NCBI RefSeq assembly: GCF_009497775.1
Contig: NZ_CP031012.1
Coordinates: forward strand, 2,604,001-2,668,000
Origin: Alcaligenes faecalis
Lineage (GTDB): Bacteria > Pseudomonadota > Gammaproteobacteria > Burkholderiales > Burkholderiaceae_B
Direction of reading: 5' to 3'
Length of the DNA stretch: 64,000 nucleotides
Shown piece after piece: positions 54,669 to 63,174 of the stretch (the stretch's first letter is position 1; each line of letters starts with the position of its first letter). Under the pieces are notes generated by a model, which did no database searches, had not been told where the DNA came from, and saw only the letters and a list, made by a program, of their open reading frames with translations. The position numbers and the translations under genes are program-made.

Positions 54669-56411
54669 ATGAGTACATTACTGTCGGTCCACTCACTCTC
54701 TTACGAAACCCTTTCCGGTCCTTTATTCAAAGAAATTGCCTTCACTATCAAGGCCGGAGATCGAGTTGGACTTATAGGCCACAACGGTTGTGGCAAAAGC
54801 ACTTTAATCAGCCTGCTTTGTGGCGAACTGACGCCCAAACAAGGCAGTATTTCACTAGCAAACCACTGCATTCTGGCGCGTGTTGAACAATACCTGCCAG
54901 CAGATCTGCACGCCTTGAGTTTGCTGAACGCCGTACTGGCTGCCCTACCCGCAGAGCAGCAAAACACGGATGCCTGGCGCGCAGAAACCCTGCTCGGCGA
55001 GATGGGCTTTCAGGAACAGGACTGGCATACCCAGGTCAGTGCTTTAAGTGGTGGGCAATACACTCGCCTGCTGCTGGCACGGGCCTTGATTACCCAGCCT
55101 GATCTGCTCTTGCTGGACGAGCCCAGCAACCACTTGGACTTGCCTTCCCTGCTGTGGCTGGAAAGCTTTCTAAGCAGCTGGCGCGGCACGTTTGTGCTGG
55201 TCTCTCACGACCAGCGCCTGCTGGATCGTGTCTGCAACAGCACCATTATTTTGCGCGATCGCACGCTGTCTTTTTTCTCTCTTCCTTGCTCTGCCGCGCG
55301 TGAAGCATTGCGCAATCGGGACGAGACGGATTTGCGTCGTCATCAAGGCGAACAAAGGGAAATTGATCGCATCGAACAAAGCGCAAAACGCCTGGCTATC
55401 TGGGGACAGGTCTACGACAACGAGACCTTTGCCCGCAAAGCCCAAAGCATGGAAAAACGGCTGTCCAAACTACGCGAAAACCAGACCGATCTGACGGATG
55501 GCACACCCTGGACCTTGCAACTGCATGGTCTGGACATGAAGGCAGATCGTCTGCTGGATATCGCGGATATGGCCGTCAGCCCGGCCGAGAACCTGCCTGC
55601 CCTCTTTCAGGCCCATGGCTTGCAAGTGCGCAGCGGGGATCGCATCGGATTGGTCGGTCGAAATGGTTGCGGTAAATCCTCTTTGCTGCGTCAGTTATGG
55701 CGATACTGGCAGGCCGAAGCGGACATGGACGGGCTGAAGTTTCACCCGCAATGCCGCATTGGTTACTACGACCAGGACCAGCAGCAACTGGATGGTTCCA
55801 AGACCTTGCTGCATGCCTTGCAGGACTTTTCGCCCTTGCCGGACGATGTCAGGAAAATGGCACTGATCAGTGCCGGCTTCCCTTACCTGCGGCATGCACA
55901 GAAAGTGGATAGCTTGAGTGGTGGCGAGCGTGCTCGGCTGATGTTCATTGCCCTGTCGCTGGCCAACTATCATCTGCTGTTTCTGGACGAACCTACCAAC
56001 CACCTGGATCTGGAAGGCAAGGAAGAACTGGCAGAGGAACTGTGCGAATTCAAAGGCGGTTTTATCCTGGTCACCCACGACCGGGAGCTGCTGGAGAAAA
56101 GCTGCAATCGCTTCTGGCTGGTGGACGAAGGTTCCTTGACGGAAATGCTGGACCTGACGCAGTTATATGCCTCTCTGGTTCAGACAGATCAAGCAGAGAA
56201 ATCCTCCCCAGCTTCCAGCCCAGGCACATTGGGCACGAAGACGGCTCAATCAGCCCCCTCCAGCGACGACAGTTTGCTGGAACAACTGATTGAGCTGGAA
56301 AGCAGACTGGAAGCGGATCTGGCACGCAAGCCCAAGCATCAAAAGCCTGGCTTGCAAGAGGTCTGGCAAGCGGAAATCCACAAGCTGCGCCAAGCCTTGA
56401 ATCTGGAATAA
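54669..56411 (+). CDS. ABC-F family ATPase (possible ribosome-protection protein)
   Basis: 580 residues, two ABC domains without membrane spans: first Walker A GLIGHNGCGKST, signature LSGGQYTRLLLARAL, Walker B LLLDEPSNHLDLP; linker of about 80 charged residues; second Walker A GLVGRNGCGKSS, signature LSGGERARLMFIALS, Walker B LFLDEPTNHLDLE. A C-terminal coiled coil follows a Ser/Pro-rich hinge. ABC-F proteins bind the ribosomal E site; some displace antibiotics. The subfamily is not clear from reading, but the leader architecture argues for an inducible ribosome-protection role. The ATG at 54669 was preferred; ATG 54630 abuts its own GAGG. Confidence 0.9.
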   Translation: MSTLLSVHSLSYETLSGPLFKEIAFTIKAGDRVGLIGHNGCGKSTLISLLCGELTPKQGSISLANHCILARVEQYLPADLHALSLLNAVLAALPAEQQNTDAWRAETLLGEMGFQEQDWHTQVSALSGGQYTRLLLARALITQPDLLLLDEPSNHLDLPSLLWLESFLSSWRGTFVLVSHDQRLLDRVCNSTIILRDRTLSFFSLPCSAAREALRNRDETDLRRHQGEQREIDRIEQSAKRLAIWGQVYDNETFARKAQSMEKRLSKLRENQTDLTDGTPWTLQLHGLDMKADRLLDIADMAVSPAENLPALFQAHGLQVRSGDRIGLVGRNGCGKSSLLRQLWRYWQAEADMDGLKFHPQCRIGYYDQDQQQLDGSKTLLHALQDFSPLPDDVRKMALISAGFPYLRHAQKVDSLSGGERARLMFIALSLANYHLLFLDEPTNHLDLEGKEELAEELCEFKGGFILVTHDRELLEKSCNRFWLVDEGSLTEMLDLTQLYASLVQTDQAEKSSPASSPGTLGTKTAQSAPSSDDSLLEQLIELESRLEADLARKPKHQKPGLQEVWQAEIHKLRQALNLE

Positions 56412-56455
56412 TCCAGACCTTATGCCTTGCCTGTTCAACAGATCCGGCAAGGCAT

Positions 56456-56496
56456 AAAAAAAACAGCCCCTTGTTGTCAGTTGCAACAAGGGGCTG
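56456..56496 (-). terminator. terminator of the GNAT gene, also serving the ABC-F gene
   Basis: CAGCCCCTTGTTG and CAACAAGGGGCTG form a 13-bp stem; the minus strand continues with eight T residues. Just upstream a TATGCCTTGCC/GGCAAGGCATA hairpin follows the ABC-F stop. Confidence 0.9.
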
Positions 56497-56513
56497 CCTT
56501 TATCTATCTGGTT

Positions 56514-57017
56514 TTAATCCGCTAAATCCAGCACCAAAGTCTGTGACATCAAAGGGGAACCCTCACGCAAAGGCTCGGGCTCTCCGCTGGGTACAAAGCC
56601 GTAGTTTTCATACAGCCGGACGGCTGCTTCATTTGTCAGGGTCACACCTAGACGAATACACGCTGCTTGTCTGTTTTTTGCCCATTTCACCGCGGCATCC
56701 AGCAGACCAAAACCTGCCCGCAAACCTCGCGCGGATGGTGCCACCCACATCTGGTAAATATCGGCCACAGCGGGTTCCGAGGCAGACAGCTTGCACCAGA
56801 CCAGGCCACAAGCTATCCCCTCTTTTTCAGCCAACAAGACATGGTCCGTCTCGGACGCACAAGCAGCTTGAATTCGCTCCTGCCAGAAATGCTCAGGATG
56901 TGCGGACTCCACGGCATAGGTACTCCCAAAGGCATCAGGAGAATCACGCAAGGCGCTTAGACGCAATGCCTGATAGGCTCGCCATTCCTGCGCCTGAACC
57001 GGACGAATAGAGATCAC
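56514..57017 (-). CDS. GNAT-family N-acetyltransferase
   Basis: 167 residues with the acetyl-CoA site IYQMWVAPSARGLRAGFGLL and a C-terminal strand LGVTLTNEAAVRLYENYGF typical of RimI-like enzymes. Substrate unknown; small-molecule or protein N-acetylation both possible. Convergent with the ABC-F gene. Confidence 0.88.
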   Translation of the reverse strand: MISIRPVQAQEWRAYQALRLSALRDSPDAFGSTYAVESAHPEHFWQERIQAACASETDHVLLAEKEGIACGLVWCKLSASEPAVADIYQMWVAPSARGLRAGFGLLDAAVKWAKNRQAACIRLGVTLTNEAAVRLYENYGFVPSGEPEPLREGSPLMSQTLVLDLAD

Positions 57018-57050
57018 AACACATCCTTTTCAAAAAGAGTCTGGTGGCGA

Positions 57051-57542
57051 TCAAGGCCGTACGGCTGTCACCTCCAGCTCGACCAGCCAACCAGGGTTCA
57101 CCAGAGCCTGGACCACCATAGCGGATCGTACGGGCAGATTTGGCTGGTCCTTGGTGCCGAAGTACTTGGAATAGCCTGCCATGAAGCCATCAAAATCCAG
57201 CTTGCCGCCATCGGGGGCAACCAGGAAAGCCTGCATCTTGATAATGTCCCCGACCGACATGCCCATACCTTCCAGCTGAGCCTTGATTTGCTCCATGATG
57301 GACTCGGTTTGCTGCTGCATATTGCCATAGGCTGCCGGGCTGGCTGCATCCGCCGACTTGTCGCGCACAGCAGGAACAGTGCCGCTCAAGTAAACCGTGG
57401 TTTTACCGGCAGGCACTTCCACTGCCGTCAAAATCGGGAAATCCGAATTGGGAATAGGATGGCGCTTCACATCCTGCGCCAACGCCGGTGCAGCCAGGCT
57501 GCTGATCAAGGCAGCAGAGGCAAGCATCTTCACGACATTCAT
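57051..57542 (-). CDS. exported RidA-like protein
   Basis: 163 residues with a cleavable signal peptide (ALISSLAAPALA, cut before QDV) and a Rid domain: TVYLSGTVPAV, YGNMQQQTESIMEQI, LPVRSAMVVQALVNPGWLVELEVTAV. The Arg in VRSAMVVQAL is in the position of the RidA catalytic arginine. Periplasmic Rid proteins are less studied; an imine or reactive-intermediate detoxification role is only inferred. Single gene, ATG 57542. Confidence 0.85.
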   Translation of the reverse strand: MNVVKMLASAALISSLAAPALAQDVKRHPIPNSDFPILTAVEVPAGKTTVYLSGTVPAVRDKSADAASPAAYGNMQQQTESIMEQIKAQLEGMGMSVGDIIKMQAFLVAPDGGKLDFDGFMAGYSKYFGTKDQPNLPVRSAMVVQALVNPGWLVELEVTAVRP

Positions 57543-57737
57543 AGTTTTCTCCTGATTGAAGGTTCAAAAACCAAGACTTCATTAGGTACAAGCTCTTCCC
57601 TAAAGCCTATTTAATTTCAGAAAGACAGCTCAAAGTTAAGACAGTTATCTTTTGATTCAAAAAACCTGGCTTTTCCCGGCCTGTGACACAGGCTGTTATC
57701 AGGAGGACAAGCAGCAAACCGCTGCCTGGACCAAGAC

Positions 57738-58364
57738 TTAATGCAAAGGCCGCAGCAGCAATAAAGCACACAGGGCCAACATGAAAACAGCGATGCTGCC
57801 GTCCAGCACACGCCAGGCCAGCGGCTGACGAAACACGGGTTGCAGCAATCGCGCCCCGTAGCCCAAGGCCAGAAACCAGCTGGCACTGGCTGCACAGGCG
57901 CCCAGGGCGAATGCCCACTGCAAGTTGCCGGGATAAGGCGTAGACAGACTGCCCAACAGCACCATCGTGTCCAGATAGACGTGGGGGTTCAAGAAGGTGA
58001 AGGCCAGACAGGTCAGCAAGATGCGGCGACGATTGCGCTCGCTACCCTGCCCGGCCATCAGGCTTCCCTTGCCGGTCCAGGCTCGCTGTGCCGCCAGCAG
58101 CCCATACCAGGCCAGAAAAGCCGCGCCGCCAAAGCGCAGAACTTGCAACAAGCCAGGCCATTCCTGTACCAGAGTACCGATGCCAGCCACGCCTCCCAGA
58201 ATCAAGACAATATCGGCCAGCGCGCAGATCGCTACCACCAAACCCACATGACTACGCTCCAGTCCCTGCTGCAACACAAAGGCATTTTGGGTGCCAATAG
58301 CCATGATCAGGCCTGCACCTGTCAGAAAGCCAGTCGCTACAACAGAGAAGAACATGCCATCCAT
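57738..58364 (-). CDS. argO: LysE/ArgO-family amino acid exporter
   Basis: 208 residues, six hydrophobic spans, with the LysE signature GAGLIMAIGTQNAFVLQQGL and FLNPHVYLDTMVLLGS. It exports arginine/lysine or their toxic analogues. Divergent from an ArgP/LysG-type regulator that shares a 100-nt control region, the classical exporter/regulator pair. MDGMFF start at 58364; ATG three codons in also possible. Confidence 0.9.
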   Translation of the reverse strand: MDGMFFSVVATGFLTGAGLIMAIGTQNAFVLQQGLERSHVGLVVAICALADIVLILGGVAGIGTLVQEWPGLLQVLRFGGAAFLAWYGLLAAQRAWTGKGSLMAGQGSERNRRRILLTCLAFTFLNPHVYLDTMVLLGSLSTPYPGNLQWAFALGACAASASWFLALGYGARLLQPVFRQPLAWRVLDGSIAVFMLALCALLLLRPLH

Positions 58365-58421
58365 CCACAGAATTGAAAAACTGCGTTATGGTGCTGTCAT
58401 TTACGATTTAAGAAAAGCTAA

Positions 58422-58446
58422 TTATTCTTTACTCAATTAAGAATAA
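58422..58446. promoter_or_regulatory. ArgP/LysG-type operator
   Basis: TTATTCTT and AAGAATAA are perfect inverted arms with a 9-nt centre, 19 nt upstream of the argP start and within the argO promoter region; arrangement fits a LysR T-N11-A site. Confidence 0.6.
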
Positions 58447-58465
58447 CTAATCAGATAGGCCAATC

Positions 58466-59365
58466 ATGGATCTGCTGCACCCACAACTCAGAGCCTTTAC
58501 GGCAGTCCTGGAGGAAGGCAGTTTTGAAGCGGCCGGACGCAAGCTGTACATCACCACCTCGGCCGTCTCGCAACGTATCAAGGCGTTAGAAGACAGACTG
58601 GGACAGGTGCTGGTCCTGCGCCAACCACCTTGCCGCCCGACACCGGCGGGAGAGTTGCTGCTGCGTCGTGTGCGTCCCATGCAGGTTCTGGAAGCAGAGG
58701 CTGTCGCGGACTTTCTGCCGGAACACATTGGACCGCGTCGGCCTATTGCCATTGCGGTCAATAGTGACACGCTGGATACCTGGTTTCTGGAAGCCTTGTC
58801 CCAGCTAAGTCAGGAGCATGGCTACCTGTTTGATGTGCGCGTGGATGATCAGGACCACACGCTGGAACTGATACGCAATGGCTCCGTGCTGGGCGCTGTC
58901 ACCGCCGAACCCACACCTCTGCAAGGCTGCGAGGTTCAGGCTTTGGGCATCATGCGCTATCAGGCAATTGCTTCTCCAGAATTCGTGGCTCGGCATTTCG
59001 GATTGGGAGTAGACACAGAATCCCTGGCTCAAGCCCCCATGATTGTCTTCAACCGCAAGGACGAATTGCAGTGGCGCTTTATACGGCAGATCAGCGCTGA
59101 ATCTGTCGCCCCTCCCATCCACTACCTGCCCACCTCTACCGGCTTTGTGAAAGCAGCGGCTTTGGGCCTGGGCTGGTGTCTGGCACCCGACTCCATGGTC
59201 AGCGATGCCCTGGCCGCCGAAGAGCTGGCTTTAGTCGCCCCCGGCCTTTGGCTGGATGTGCCTTTGTATTGGCAACATGCTGCTATCCGCTCCGACACCT
59301 TGCGCAATATGGGTAGAGCTCTTCAAGAAGCAGCCAGCACTTCATTGCTGCCAGTTCCTGCTTGA
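58466..59365 (+). CDS. argP: ArgP/LysG-family LysR regulator of amino acid export
   Basis: 299 residues starting MDLLHPQLRAFTAVLEEGSF, recognition helix KLYITTSAVSQRIKALEDRLG, and the ArgP-type motif VLVLRQPPCRPTPAGELLLR. Effector domain follows to LLPVPA. It should activate argO in response to lysine, arginine or analogues. The paired divergent layout supports this. Confidence 0.92.
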   Translation: MDLLHPQLRAFTAVLEEGSFEAAGRKLYITTSAVSQRIKALEDRLGQVLVLRQPPCRPTPAGELLLRRVRPMQVLEAEAVADFLPEHIGPRRPIAIAVNSDTLDTWFLEALSQLSQEHGYLFDVRVDDQDHTLELIRNGSVLGAVTAEPTPLQGCEVQALGIMRYQAIASPEFVARHFGLGVDTESLAQAPMIVFNRKDELQWRFIRQISAESVAPPIHYLPTSTGFVKAAALGLGWCLAPDSMVSDALAAEELALVAPGLWLDVPLYWQHAAIRSDTLRNMGRALQEAASTSLLPVPA

Positions 59366-59477
59366 TGGACCTTGTCGCGTCCGCACGGGAAAACCAGAGA
59401 CGGAGTTTTTAATTCGAAGAAGATGGCAGAAGCCGTGTTCAAGCAAGCTCTTGAAACAGGCTGGTCGAAACCTGCAC

Positions 59478-60986
59478 TCAGGACTTTCTGCTGTTCCTGG
59501 AGGGCCGGGCAAGCTCAGAGATAATGCGCCCCAGCTTCTGCGCCGCTTCCTTCATGTGCTCTGGACTGAATGCACTCAAACCCAGAATCAAGCCCGGAGG
59601 GCCTTCACCAGCGTGATACATGGTGGAGACCGGACGCACAGCCACACCCTCCTGCATGGCGCGCTGTGCCACTGCCACATCGTCAATCTGCGAGGACAGC
59701 CACAAGACGGAGTGCATGCCTTGGTCTCCGGGCTGCAAGCTGGCCAAGTCGCCTGGCAGAACCTCGCGCACAATCTCAAAGAGATGATTGCGACATTGGG
59801 TATAGACCCCGCGCATACGCCGAATATGGCGCTCCAGATGCCCCTCTGAAATAAAGCTGGCCAGAACATGCTGGTCCGCACTGGGCGGATGCCGATCCAA
59901 CAGGACTCGCGCTCCGCAAAAAGCCTGTACCAGCTGCGGCGGCACAATCGCATAACCCAGGCGCAACGAGGGAAACAGCACCTTGCTGAAGGTTCCCAGA
60001 TAAATCACCCGCTCCGGGTCCAGGCCCTGCATGGAAGGAAAGGGATGGCCGGAATAACGGAACTCGCTGTCGTAATCATCCTCGACAATCCAGGCGGACT
60101 TATCCCGTGCCCAGGCCAACAACGCATTGCGTCGTGCCATGCTCATGGGCATACCCAAAGGGTATTGATGCGAAGGAGTCACAAAGGCGACCCGCGCATC
60201 GGCTTGCAAGCGTATGCCCGCAGCGACATCCAGCCCCTCTTCATCCACAGGCACACGCACCATACGTTCCGGCGCACCTACCGTGTTCAAAATCGCGGTA
60301 ATACCGGGATAGGCCGGGTTCTCCACCCAGGCGAAATCCTGCTGACTCATCAAGACCAGACAAGCCAGAAACAAGCCTTGCTGAGTGCCCGTGGTCACAA
60401 TCACCTGCTCTGCCTCACAACGCACTGAGCGTGACCGACGCACGTATTCCGCAATGGCCTCCCGCAAAGGCAAGGCACCTTGAGGATCACCATAGCCGCT
60501 CGGCGCGCCCTGACCATGCGCCCGCAAGCGATTCCCCAAGCGTCGCCAGATGGGACCAGGCGCAGCGGCACCCAATGGAATCGACACAGCAAACGGGGCA
60601 GACGGCAAAGGCTGGAATTGAGCCGCAACTGTATTGAATGGCTGAGCAGCGGGTGGTGCAGGCTGGGCAGGCAACGCTGTCGCCCTGCGCTTCTGCGCCC
60701 TTGTTTTGGGGCTGGCCAGCGAGTGAGCAATATAAGTGCCCACGCCCGGTGAGGACTCCAGAAAGCCTTCGGCAATCAATTGCTCGAAAGCCTCTACAAC
60801 CGTGCCACGAGCAACGCCCAAGGATGCCGCCAAGGCTCGTGTCGACGGTAAGAATTCACCCGGTTTGAGCGCACCGTTTTTTACCGCATCGCGCAGCTTC
60901 TGCGCCAACTGACGACCCAAGGATCCGGCGTTTCGGTCCAGCTCGCCTAGGGAAGGAATCTTTGGATTATGGGCAGTGCGTGACAT
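59478..60986 (-). CDS. pdxR: MocR/PdxR-family regulator (GntR winged helix fused to aminotransferase)
   Basis: 502 residues. GntR-type DNA-binding domain at residues about 10-85 (LKPGEFLPSTRALAASLGVARGTV split: FLPSTRALAASLGVARGT), a basic linker, then a fold-type I aminotransferase domain with PLP lysine in YLGTFSKVLFPSLRLGYA. PdxR-like members use PLP as effector and control pyridoxal or amino acid genes; the exact regulon here is not visible. Divergent from the PaiB-like gene, a common partner. Confidence 0.88.
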   Translation of the reverse strand: MSRTAHNPKIPSLGELDRNAGSLGRQLAQKLRDAVKNGALKPGEFLPSTRALAASLGVARGTVVEAFEQLIAEGFLESSPGVGTYIAHSLASPKTRAQKRRATALPAQPAPPAAQPFNTVAAQFQPLPSAPFAVSIPLGAAAPGPIWRRLGNRLRAHGQGAPSGYGDPQGALPLREAIAEYVRRSRSVRCEAEQVIVTTGTQQGLFLACLVLMSQQDFAWVENPAYPGITAILNTVGAPERMVRVPVDEEGLDVAAGIRLQADARVAFVTPSHQYPLGMPMSMARRNALLAWARDKSAWIVEDDYDSEFRYSGHPFPSMQGLDPERVIYLGTFSKVLFPSLRLGYAIVPPQLVQAFCGARVLLDRHPPSADQHVLASFISEGHLERHIRRMRGVYTQCRNHLFEIVREVLPGDLASLQPGDQGMHSVLWLSSQIDDVAVAQRAMQEGVAVRPVSTMYHAGEGPPGLILGLSAFSPEHMKEAAQKLGRIISELARPSRNSRKS

Positions 60987-60989
60987 GGC

Positions 60990-61002
60990 TTGTGGTCCAC
61001 AA
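60990..61002. promoter_or_regulatory. palindrome at the pdxR start, candidate operator
   Basis: TTGTGG-T-CCACAA, a 13-bp perfect dyad 3 nt upstream of the pdxR start codon and about 90 nt before the PaiB-like start; suits autorepression. Confidence 0.5.
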
Positions 61003-61091
61003 AAATAGCGCCAAACTGGTACAGAGCAATGATCCAGAACAGATCAATAATAGACACATTGATCCTGAATCCCAAGCCCGAAAAGACAACG

Positions 61092-61745
61092 ATGTATATC
61101 CCCGCACACTTCAATGAATCCCGGCCTGAACCACTGCACGAGCTGATCGCCCAGCATCCGCTGGGCATTCTGGTCGCCAATGGAAAAAGTGGTTTGAGCG
61201 CGAATCACCTGCCCTTCATGCTCCATCCCCAGGAAGGTGCGCAAGGGGTATTGCATTGCCACGTCGCCAGAAACAATCCCGTATGGCAAGACCTGGAAAA
61301 CGGCGATGAAGTAATGGTGATATTTCGTGCAGGGGACGCCTATATCTCCCCACAATGGTTTCCCAGCAAACTGGAAACACACAAGCAAGTCCCGTCCTGG
61401 AACTACATCGTGGCCCATGCTTATGGGCGGGTAACAATACGCGATGAAGAACGTTATGTTCGCGGTGCCGTGGCGCGTTTAACCCGCATCCATGAAGCCA
61501 GCCAGCCCGTGCCCTGGAAGATGACGGATGGCCCCAAGGACTATATCGACGCCATGCTGAAAGCCATTGTCGGGATTGAAATCGAGATCACACGACTGAT
61601 CGGCAAGACCAAGCTCAGTCAGAATAAAGAGGCTCGGGATGTGGAGGCGGCATCAGCAGCGTTGATCAGCCAAGGGGACCATTTCATTGGCAATGCGATG
61701 CAGGCGGTGGCAGCAGACAAACGCGCACAAGAAGCCAAGAAATAA
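61092..61745 (+). CDS. PaiB-like FMN-binding protein
   Basis: 217 residues: MYIPAHFNESRPEPLHEL, the flavin block WKMTDGPKDYIDAMLKAIVGIEIEITRL (blocks KMTDGPKDYID and GIEIEITRL) and KLSQNKE are diagnostic of the PaiB/FMN-binding split barrel. Annotated members are called negative transcriptional regulators, but oxidoreductase or transferase roles are also likely. Start ATG 61092; upstream in-frame codons lie in the pdxR control region. Confidence 0.88.
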   Translation: MYIPAHFNESRPEPLHELIAQHPLGILVANGKSGLSANHLPFMLHPQEGAQGVLHCHVARNNPVWQDLENGDEVMVIFRAGDAYISPQWFPSKLETHKQVPSWNYIVAHAYGRVTIRDEERYVRGAVARLTRIHEASQPVPWKMTDGPKDYIDAMLKAIVGIEIEITRLIGKTKLSQNKEARDVEAASAALISQGDHFIGNAMQAVAADKRAQEAKK

Positions 61746-61785
61746 ACAAGGTGACGATCCGCTGCAAGGTACAAACCACCCCGAT

Positions 61786-61814
61786 CTGACTATCCCCTTC
61801 TTGCTACTTATAAT
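61786..61814 (+). promoter_or_regulatory. promoter of the Rrf2-type regulator
   Basis: CTGACT (61786-61791) and TATAAT (61809-61814) are separated by 17 nt. Transcription would begin near 61821, so the following hairpin would be at the very 5' end of the mRNA. Confidence 0.6.
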
Positions 61815-61823
61815 GTGACATCG

Positions 61824-61856
61824 TGCACCGGGACACCCTCCCCCTTCCCCGGTGCA
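61824..61856 (+). other. 5' UTR hairpin of the Rrf2-type gene
   Basis: TGCACCGGG pairs with CCCGGTGCA, nine GC-rich pairs around a pyrimidine-rich 15-nt loop. It occupies almost the whole predicted leader, ending 16 nt before the ATG. No T-run follows, so it may protect the mRNA end or serve as a repressor-binding dyad rather than terminate. Confidence 0.6.
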
Positions 61857-61872
61857 TCACAAGGTCAAGAAT

Positions 61873-62334
61873 ATGAGAAGTGATAGTCGGCTCTCCCGCA
61901 TGCTGCATGTTTTACTGCACATGGCCAGGCACGATCAGCCATTTACCTCCGAGCAAATCGCCACCATGCTCAGCACCAATCCCGTGGTCGTCCGACGCAC
62001 TATGGCGGGCTTGCGCAAGGCGGGCTACGTGCGCTCTGAAAAAGGCCACGGGGGTGGCTGGACGCTAAGCTGTGATCTGAAAGAGGTCACGCTGCTGGAC
62101 ATACACAAAGCGGTTGGGGGACCGCGTATCTTCTTTATTGGCCACGAGAACGAGAACCCAAGCTGCGGTGTCGCCAAAGTGGTTAACGCCGCCTTGGGCG
62201 ATGTGCTCAAGGACGCAGAGGCCCTGGTCATGCAAAGGCTGGAGGCTATTCCCTTGGCAGAGCTATTGGCCGAGTTTGAGCAGCTCTATAAGGCAGAAAT
62301 GGCAGAGCTGGACAGGAAGATGGCGGAGCAATAA
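61873..62334 (+). CDS. Rrf2-family transcriptional regulator
   Basis: 153 residues: MRSDSRLSRMLHVLLHMARHDQPF, winged helix STNPVVVRRTMAGLRKAGYV and HGGGWTLSCDLKEVTLLDI. Only one cysteine lies in the cluster region (NPSCGVAKVV), so it does not bind a cluster like IscR/NsrR and is closer to the YwnA/SaiR-type thiol or NAD-linked regulators. Followed by a convergent methyltransferase and a TrxR-like reductase, its probable targets. Confidence 0.88.
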   Translation: MRSDSRLSRMLHVLLHMARHDQPFTSEQIATMLSTNPVVVRRTMAGLRKAGYVRSEKGHGGGWTLSCDLKEVTLLDIHKAVGGPRIFFIGHENENPSCGVAKVVNAALGDVLKDAEALVMQRLEAIPLAELLAEFEQLYKAEMAELDRKMAEQ

Positions 62335-62385
62335 TCCGCTGGCTCTGCTTGGTTCAGGGCAGAATCAGGAACAGAGAATGAGGCG

Positions 62386-63081
62386 CTAGGCCTGATCATC
62401 TGCATAGGCTACCCAGCCCCAGAACGAGAGCCCTGCATAGAACAAGGCTGGTGCCGTGAACCCGGCCTCTCGCAACAAACCCTCTTCCTCCTGCGGGCTT
62501 AACAGCGTCAAATGCTGGGCCATATTTGAAGCAGAACGTATCGCTTCTGCCGTAGTTTCCGTCCCTGTGGCAAAGGCGATGGATCGGGCTAGCCAGTCCT
62601 CAGTTGCCCCCTCCTCTGGCCGACAATGATGAGCCACCACAAGCGCCGTCCCCGGTCTCAAGCGTGCGTGCAAGGATTTCAACAGCGACAAGCGCTCTGC
62701 TTTTGACAAGAAATGCAGAGTCAGCAGACAAGTAGCACCATCAAATAGCTCCAGCGGTGCATCGTCCACATAGCCTTGTATCAAATCCACTTGCGAACCC
62801 AAAGGCCCTAGCACCTGGGCCGCCAGATCCAGCATGGCTTGCGAGGGATCGACTCCTGCAAAAGACCAATCTGGACGGGCTTGCGCAAAGGACTTCAACT
62901 CCAGCCCGCCTCCTGCTGCCAGGACCAGAATCCTGGCATTGCTCTTTGCCCGTTCGGAAAGCAGGATCAAGGCCATGCGATGAAGGTCCTGGAAGCCAGG
63001 GATGCGCTGTGGCGTTGTATCGGCATACCGGGCGACCAAGGCAGGATCGCTAAAGGGCTGGACGGAAGTGGGGGTTCTCAT
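62386..63081 (-). CDS. class I SAM-dependent methyltransferase
   Basis: 231 residues. The SAM loop is ILVLAAGGGLELKSFA, followed by FAGVDPSQAMLDLAAQ and TCLLTLHFLSK, the methyltransf_25 pattern. The AAGGG variant replaces the usual GxGxG. Substrate not recognisable. It lies downstream of the TrxR-like gene on the same strand with 93 nt between, possibly co-transcribed. Confidence 0.85.
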   Translation of the reverse strand: MRTPTSVQPFSDPALVARYADTTPQRIPGFQDLHRMALILLSERAKSNARILVLAAGGGLELKSFAQARPDWSFAGVDPSQAMLDLAAQVLGPLGSQVDLIQGYVDDAPLELFDGATCLLTLHFLSKAERLSLLKSLHARLRPGTALVVAHHCRPEEGATEDWLARSIAFATGTETTAEAIRSASNMAQHLTLLSPQEEEGLLREAGFTAPALFYAGLSFWGWVAYADDQA

Positions 63082-63174
63082 TGAAATCCTGAGCGGGTGG
63101 TAAGCAATGGCATGGGTGCACCCTATGCCATTGCTCGGTCTGCGTGGAATTTGGCGCTGGACATTGCTCTGGCC